DNA of 35,691 bases from Asparagopsis taxiformis (Eukaryota > Rhodophyta > Florideophyceae > Bonnemaisoniales > Bonnemaisoniaceae). The DNA lies in assembly GCA_030407315.1 (NCBI GenBank), contig JALQPE010000186.1, forward strand, positions 1-35,691, in the 5' to 3' direction. Below the pieces are notes generated by a model. The model was not told where the DNA came from. It saw only the letters and a program-made list of their open reading frames with translations, and did not search any database. This document shows positions 30,301-35,691 of this stretch, piece by piece (within the stretch, counting starts at the first letter, position 1; every line of letters starts with the position of its first letter). The translations under genes and the position numbers were made by a program.

Positions 30301-31173
30301 ACAGTCCATGTCCTTTATTGGCGACGATTGACAATTCCTTCCCCCTCGCAGACTCATGAGTCAAATGCATTTGATCGTGTGCGCAGTGTGTTGTAGACCG
30401 GCGAAGCCTGGCCCAGCAGATTTGGCAAGTGGCATTGAATGATTGGAGTAAGTTGTTTTCAGTGCCGGATTACGGATACGTGGATATCCAATTAATTTAA
30501 TAACATTATTCAATGACGTTAATTAACGAGAGAATAACGGCCTATCGAATATACACTTGAGTTCGGTACAGTTTAGTACGTATACATGCTGAATGCTTTT
30601 ATAACAGCTGAAACGGTCCCAGAATCTGTACAGCGCACTGCTTGTCATCACAAGCACATCGCGGCAGTGATGGAAGATGTCCGGGGTATAAATACACCTG
30701 GGTAGCGATGGTAGTTTAAAGGAACACGGAAAAGGCTGTTCCAGCTATAGTGTCAAACAGTACGACGCCCCAGTCCATTTTAGTTTCACTTGCGGCTGGT
30801 ATTTGTGCAACACTGTTGGTTCATGAGACTGAATATGGACAGAGTGAAGCGGTAGATGCGAGGACGCCCTTTCCTGGACCTCTATGTTTTTGCATACAAT
30901 ACCATACAATACATGTACATGGACTGACCTTTCATTCACAATGCATCCCTATTTCACATCATCCTCTACAACCAATTACTTCCTCAATTATATTGTGCAG
31001 TCGATCCCGATCTCGAATTATTCTACCTCACTGCAACACATCATATCGACTCACATCCGTCTATCTGCACCCCTGGCGAAATATGCATGCCAAAACCGTA
31101 CTATAAACATCATCGTTATTCTTGTCAGTCGGCAATGACCATTGTCAGCCAGAGATCCAGTCACTCCGCTATG
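30301..31173. other. Intergenic before the second copia element
   Basis: AT-rich around 30480-30560. A TATA-like GGTATAAATAC lies at about 30685-30695. No gene follows it that I can support; the plus frame 30750-31106 has no motif. Confidence 0.35.
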
Positions 31174-31334
31174 TGTCAGGATGTTAATCAAACCTGCCAA
31201 CACTGTAAACACCCTAACCAATCAGTATGACCCGCCGCCGGCTTCACCGCAATAGTAGCCCGCTAACGATCTTATACAGTTAGGAAAAAGATAAACAAGG
31301 ATCTCTGAAGGTCAGAGAAGTACGCACCATAACA
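31174..31334 (+). repeat. Candidate 5' LTR of the second copia element
   Basis: Begins TGTCAGGATGTTAATC, resembling the start of the first element's LTR read in its own orientation (TGTCGGATGATCAATC). It ends CATAACA directly before GGTTATCGG, the primer-site-like sequence. The 3' LTR is outside the window, so the boundaries are inferred. Confidence 0.5.
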
Positions 31335-31345
31335 GGTTATCGGCC
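31335..31345 (+). promoter_or_regulatory. Candidate primer-binding site, second copia element
   Basis: GGTTATCGGCC directly follows the candidate LTR. The first element has GGTTATGGTACC at the same place. The shared GGTTAT at the LTR edge suggests the same initiator-tRNA-derived primer. Confidence 0.5.
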
Positions 31346-31389
31346 CTTCCCACTCGCTCCTGCGCTCCTTCCAACTACGTCCCACGTCA

Positions 31390-34300
31390 GTGACCCAACC
31401 ATGTACCCCGCAACAACTACCAACCCTCGAGCTTGACAACGTACCATACTGGTATCGGACCCTGCAAGCTATCGCACACGATTCCAACATGCAGAACTTC
31501 TCAGCCCTACCACCGCTGCGCCTCAAGAACTCGGAACAATTCGACATACAAGCACAACCAAGAAAAACTCACCTTAATCATTTGGCCAGCCTCCCCAAAC
31601 GCATCACATCCCGCCTCACAGAAGAAAACCTACAGTTACCTCCATATCTACTCGCCCAGCACATTCGCAACACCGTGAAGGAAATCAACGCCGTTGACCA
31701 CGACCTCCTCGAATCCACGCGCGCCAATCATACTACACGACATCAACAATGTCGACGAATACATCAACCAACATGAAGAAATGCGCATCACTATGCGCAA
31801 TGCGAACTATCCTCGCATCGACGATGAAACCACAACTATAAACTTCATGATACATGGCATACAGTTCAATCCCTTCCTCCACACCACAACTGACATGTCG
31901 CAGTCGCCTCCTGAAACCATATCACAGTTCAACACCCGTCTCCGCCGAGCCATTAACAACATCAAGACCCGAACCAACATACAACGATCAACCTCACCCA
32001 ACTTGCACCAACCATCAACTAGCAGACATCCCACCGCAATACCTTTCTGGCGCAACACAAACCAGTCCGCGAAACACGCGACAGCTACATCCAACCACAC
32101 TCACGTCGTCCACCTACCAGCAGCAAAAATGGTGTACCTTCCACAACTCCACCACCCCACAATGACAACGAATGCAAGGCACAACGCACGCACAAAACCC
32201 ACATGAAGCACATCCACATCCAACCAGAACAGAACCAAGACACTACATCTACGCCATAACCCCACAATAGAACCCATCGCCCCCCCTGCCATGCACGCCA
32301 TAGCCAACACGACCACAGAGCGTACGTGTTACGTCCTCGATTCTGGCGCACATCCCTCGCATCTCAACACGCATGCCGCACAACCAACCAGTAAGTACCC
32401 CCCGCTTTACACGAACAGCTACTAACACACCTCACCCCATCACACACATCGGCCACCAACAGATCCACACTCCGACAATGACGCTGAATATAACTGACGC
32501 TGTCGTCACCCCTGATATTCAACACAAACCTGATATCTGTGCACACCCTTGCGAAAAACCATGGACCCGTCACATTCACGAGTGATGCCGCATACATCCA
32601 CCCCAGAAACCAGAACAAAACACACCTCATAGCCGTCCACAAACAAGGACTATATGTCATTGACAATAAACCCCCTGGTTTTCCCCCTTCCCAACATGTT
32701 CACAACAACTCATCACATACTCATCCTTCCCCTGCCCCATCCTCCCAAAACAACAAACCAATCCATCCAAACCCAAAACCTCAACCACCACAAACGATGC
32801 CCCCTTTCAAAACACCAGATCCCAAACCAAAACCAAACAATGGGATCGACCCTGGCGCACACATCAACAACAACACCCAAAGCACCGGCTTCCCTCCACT
32901 CTAAACCCACCACACAGCCACGAAAAACACCTCTGCGACGACAAACAACTGCATCATCGCAACGCCACCCCTCCTCACAACCATCCCCAACACTCCACCC
33001 CAGATTACCACATCAAAAGCAGTGCGTTATCACGGCCGTCCCACACGGCAACGGCATCAATACCAAACAACCCACTACCGCCCCTGTTCACACCCCCAAA
33101 ACAACGACCGCCTGAATGCACCCCACAAAGACATTGCACTACCCAAAATGCGCACACGCAACCCCCTCACACTGCCTAACATGCATGATTCCCCATCGCT
33201 TGCGCACGATTTGCACCTCATAATGGGCCACCCAAACGCCCAAGCCTTACGCAAAATCTGTAGGCATAAGACCCTACCTGCCACGCGCCCATTTGATGAC
33301 CTTGTCATACCCGACATGACATGCAGCGCATGTGCACTGGCCAAAATCAAAACAGCACCCCACAAACCCCACCTCGCACAGTCACCAACTTGGGCAACAC
33401 ATATCCTCCGACGTCTGTGGCCCGCTACCAACGCCCTCACGTCACGGCAACAGATACTTTGTAACCTTCATCGACACAAAGTCGAGACACATCACGGTCA
33501 AGTTTACGAACGATCGTTCCGACATACCCAATTGACGATCGAATACCTCGAATACGTCCACAATGTGCACGGACACTATCTCGCTTCTTTCGATCCGACA
33601 ATGCCCGCGAATACACATCCATGTTCATTCGTGAACAATTCCTGTCCCGCGGCATTACCCACATCACTACAGCACCCTACACGCCGCAACAGAACAGCAT
33701 AGCCGAAAGAATCAACCAAACCCTCATGGCCACCGTTCGTGCCACTTTAATACACAGCAACCTCCCTAATTCGCACTGGCAGGACGCACTTACAGACGCT
33801 GTATTCAAACGAAACCTTCTCACACACACCACCACTCTAAAAATTCCATACATCGAATGGTACCAAACTAAACCACACATAAAACGCCTGTTCGCGTTTG
33901 GTCAGCTGGGTCATACACCGATACTGGCCCCGAAGCACAAACTGCACAACAAAGGCGCACTCGTCCGATAACCTACACGGCATTGACCAAGACACCATCC
34001 TCGTACAGGACACAATTGACCTCCACACTGCCACAATATCTGCCCTCGATTTTCATCCATATACTACATCCACTGACCCCACCTCCACCACCGCCATGGT
34101 TTTCCACACCACATCCGGACAACATCCCCCAGCCCCAACCCCGCACACCATCCAAAAACACACCCCAGCCCCGCGCAACCACCGAGCAGCTACTAAATAC
34201 CCAGACGCTCACCTCTGGGCAACAGCTCATAATGAAGAGCTCCACAAAATCGACTCCATGCAGGCCATAAAATGGCTGCCACATCACGCCGTCCCACACA

Positions 34301-35691
34301 ACACTAAACCACTCCCACTAACAATGACCTACCGCTACAAACGAGACTCCGATGGCACAATCCAAGAACGCAAAGCACGATGCGCCGTACGTGGTGATCT
34401 CATGCTGCCGCACATACACTTCGACCCAAACGAAACAGCAACCTTCACAGCGGATAAAACAACGATCCGACTCCTCCTATGCCACGCTGCTGCTAACAAC
34501 CTATACACAGAACACCTCGACATTTCGTCTGCCTTCCTACACGACCCTTCCACCATGACAGGCCCGTCTTTATCCGCCAATATCCGCAGTTCGACGGATC
34601 ATACAACACCGCGAACACATCGGCGAGCTCCACGGCAACCTATACGGCACTAAACAAGCCGGCCGAATATTCTGCGACGGCACCAGCACAGTTCCTCACA
34701 GAGAACGGTTTTCCAACAACTTAAGTCTGACCCCTGCCTATTTGCCAAACTACATAACACAAACAAAACTGTCATTGCCGTCACAATCGATGACTTCCTA
34801 GTCTGTGCCACACACCCAAACCTCATTACCGAGCTGTGTGAACTACTTACCACCAAATACAACATCAAGCGACTAGGGAAACCCAAAAATACCTCAATTG
34901 GAAAATAAAGTACACGCCAACCGGAACCCACATATCTCAACCCCCATGTCATCGAATCAATCATATCAAAAACGAAAATGCAGGATGCCAACCCATCACC
35001 GCCCTTTTCTCTGACGGCATCGACCTTTCCCCACCCAAGGACGAAGACGAGATTGACATCACCATCGCGTCAACATACCGTGAAACACTGGGCGAACTAC
35101 GCTACCTGACCGACTCAACGCGCCCAGATATCCAGTTTCTTCACTAACTCGCTTGCTCGTGCCAATCACAAGCCAACAACAAGACATTGGAAACTACTCA
35201 AAGACTTATCCGATACCTAAAAACACCCCCCATGGAGGCATCACATTCCAAATACACCCTCCGAACGCACTCTCATCTCGTACGCGGATGCTGATTTTGC
35301 CAACGACACCGCCACACGAAAATCCATCTCGGGCGCCGTACACACCCTCCATGGCGCTCCCATCCATTGGTCATCACAACGACAGTCAATTGTCGCCCTC
35401 AGCACTTGTGAAGCTGAAACTATCGCAGCATCTGAAGCCACCCGACAAACCAACTGGATCGGTGACATGCTCAAAGAACTCCATATCCTCCGCCCCGACA
35501 CAGCCATACCGATGTACATTGACTCCCAATCGGCACTCAAATAGCTACGAACACTGCACCAACCAAAAGACGAAAGTTTATAGACATTCGCTACCACCAT
35601 CTAATGACAATATCTCTTCAGGCCGAATCACTGTGGCGTACCTACCATCTAACAACATGCTCGCCGGACATATTCACGAAACCGCTCACAA
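31390..35691 (+). pseudogene. Decayed copia gag-pol, open at the right edge
   Basis: Gag-like sequence in two frames (31390-31776 and 31694-32206). A knuckle starting WCTFHNS near 32132 completes as HNDNEC only after a frame change. Protease CYVLDSGAHPSHL has DSGA at 32339-32350. The integrase zinc site is LHLIMGH...CSACALAK (about 33210-33345). The integrase core is in separate frames: SSDVCGPL (about 33405), DNAREY (about 33595) and QNSIAERINQ (about 33690). Reverse transcriptase runs from 34180 with HLDISSAFLHD; after a frame change, VTIDDFLVCATH has its Asp pair at 34789-34794. RNase H has SYADADFAND (about 35278) and STCEAETIAAS, then an in-frame TAG at 35542. At least six frame changes or stops make it a pseudogene. 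It is related to but not a copy of the first element; both have TIDDFLV in place of the usual YVDD. Confidence 0.85.

Larger units (their letters stand above)
31174..35691 (+). mobile_element. Second Ty1/copia element, decayed, truncated by the window edge
   Basis: Plus-strand copia element in the opposite orientation to the first and clearly diverged from it. The recognisable order is candidate LTR, primer site at 31335, gag, protease, integrase, reverse transcriptase, RNase H. No 3' LTR is reached by 35691. Many frame changes mean it cannot encode its own proteins as written. Confidence 0.85.

Overview
The window reads as nuclear DNA of an intron-poor eukaryote rich in transposable elements. 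Long reading frames without obvious introns are separated by kilobases of non-coding DNA and relics. There are two Ty1/copia elements, a Tnp2-type (En/Spm/Plavaka-like) transposase relic, and predicted nuclear proteins with SET, Tudor-like and coiled-coil regions. I see no bacterial operon structure, ribosome-binding sites, rRNA or tRNA. A red alga fits best (intron-poor genes, copia-rich), but this is a guess and a fungus or other protist is not excluded.

Layout. 1-1839: badly frame-shifted relic of a 2-oxoglutarate/Fe(II) dioxygenase-like gene with HxD...H...R still visible. 2255-3622: non-coding block made almost entirely of palindromes, including seven copies of a 33-49 bp perfect palindrome with centres alternately 111 and 139 bp apart. 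3923-11066: three-gene cassette. The first gene (minus strand) encodes a ParB-like domain, a DPPF-type DNA methyltransferase and a SET domain, broken by one frameshift. Divergent from it is a plus-strand gene with a Tudor/SH3-like N-terminus and a coiled coil. Convergent with that is a minus-strand coiled-coil protein with a nuclear localisation signal. 11598-11945 and 12263-12612: two more palindrome-rich arrays, each with its own half-site. 12613-15663: relics and short repeats. 15664-18586: Tnp2-family transposase pseudogene. 19392-20380: minus-strand gene with a papain-like cysteine-peptidase signature and one frameshift. 21585-26824: nearly intact copia element (minus strand) with LTRs and a 5-bp TATTC target duplication. 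26830-31173: mostly non-coding, with one small predicted membrane protein (28279-28663). 31174-35691: a second, decayed copia element (plus strand) running off the window.

The main candidate for something undescribed is the 2.2-12 kb region. A ParB-methyltransferase pair, typical of phage and prophage modification enzymes, is joined to a eukaryotic-type histone-methylating SET domain. It sits with two other predicted nuclear proteins between arrays of perfect palindromes. It could be a selfish or domesticated epigenetic cassette in which the palindromes are binding or recombination sites; that role is inference. The domain signatures and the palindromes are directly visible.
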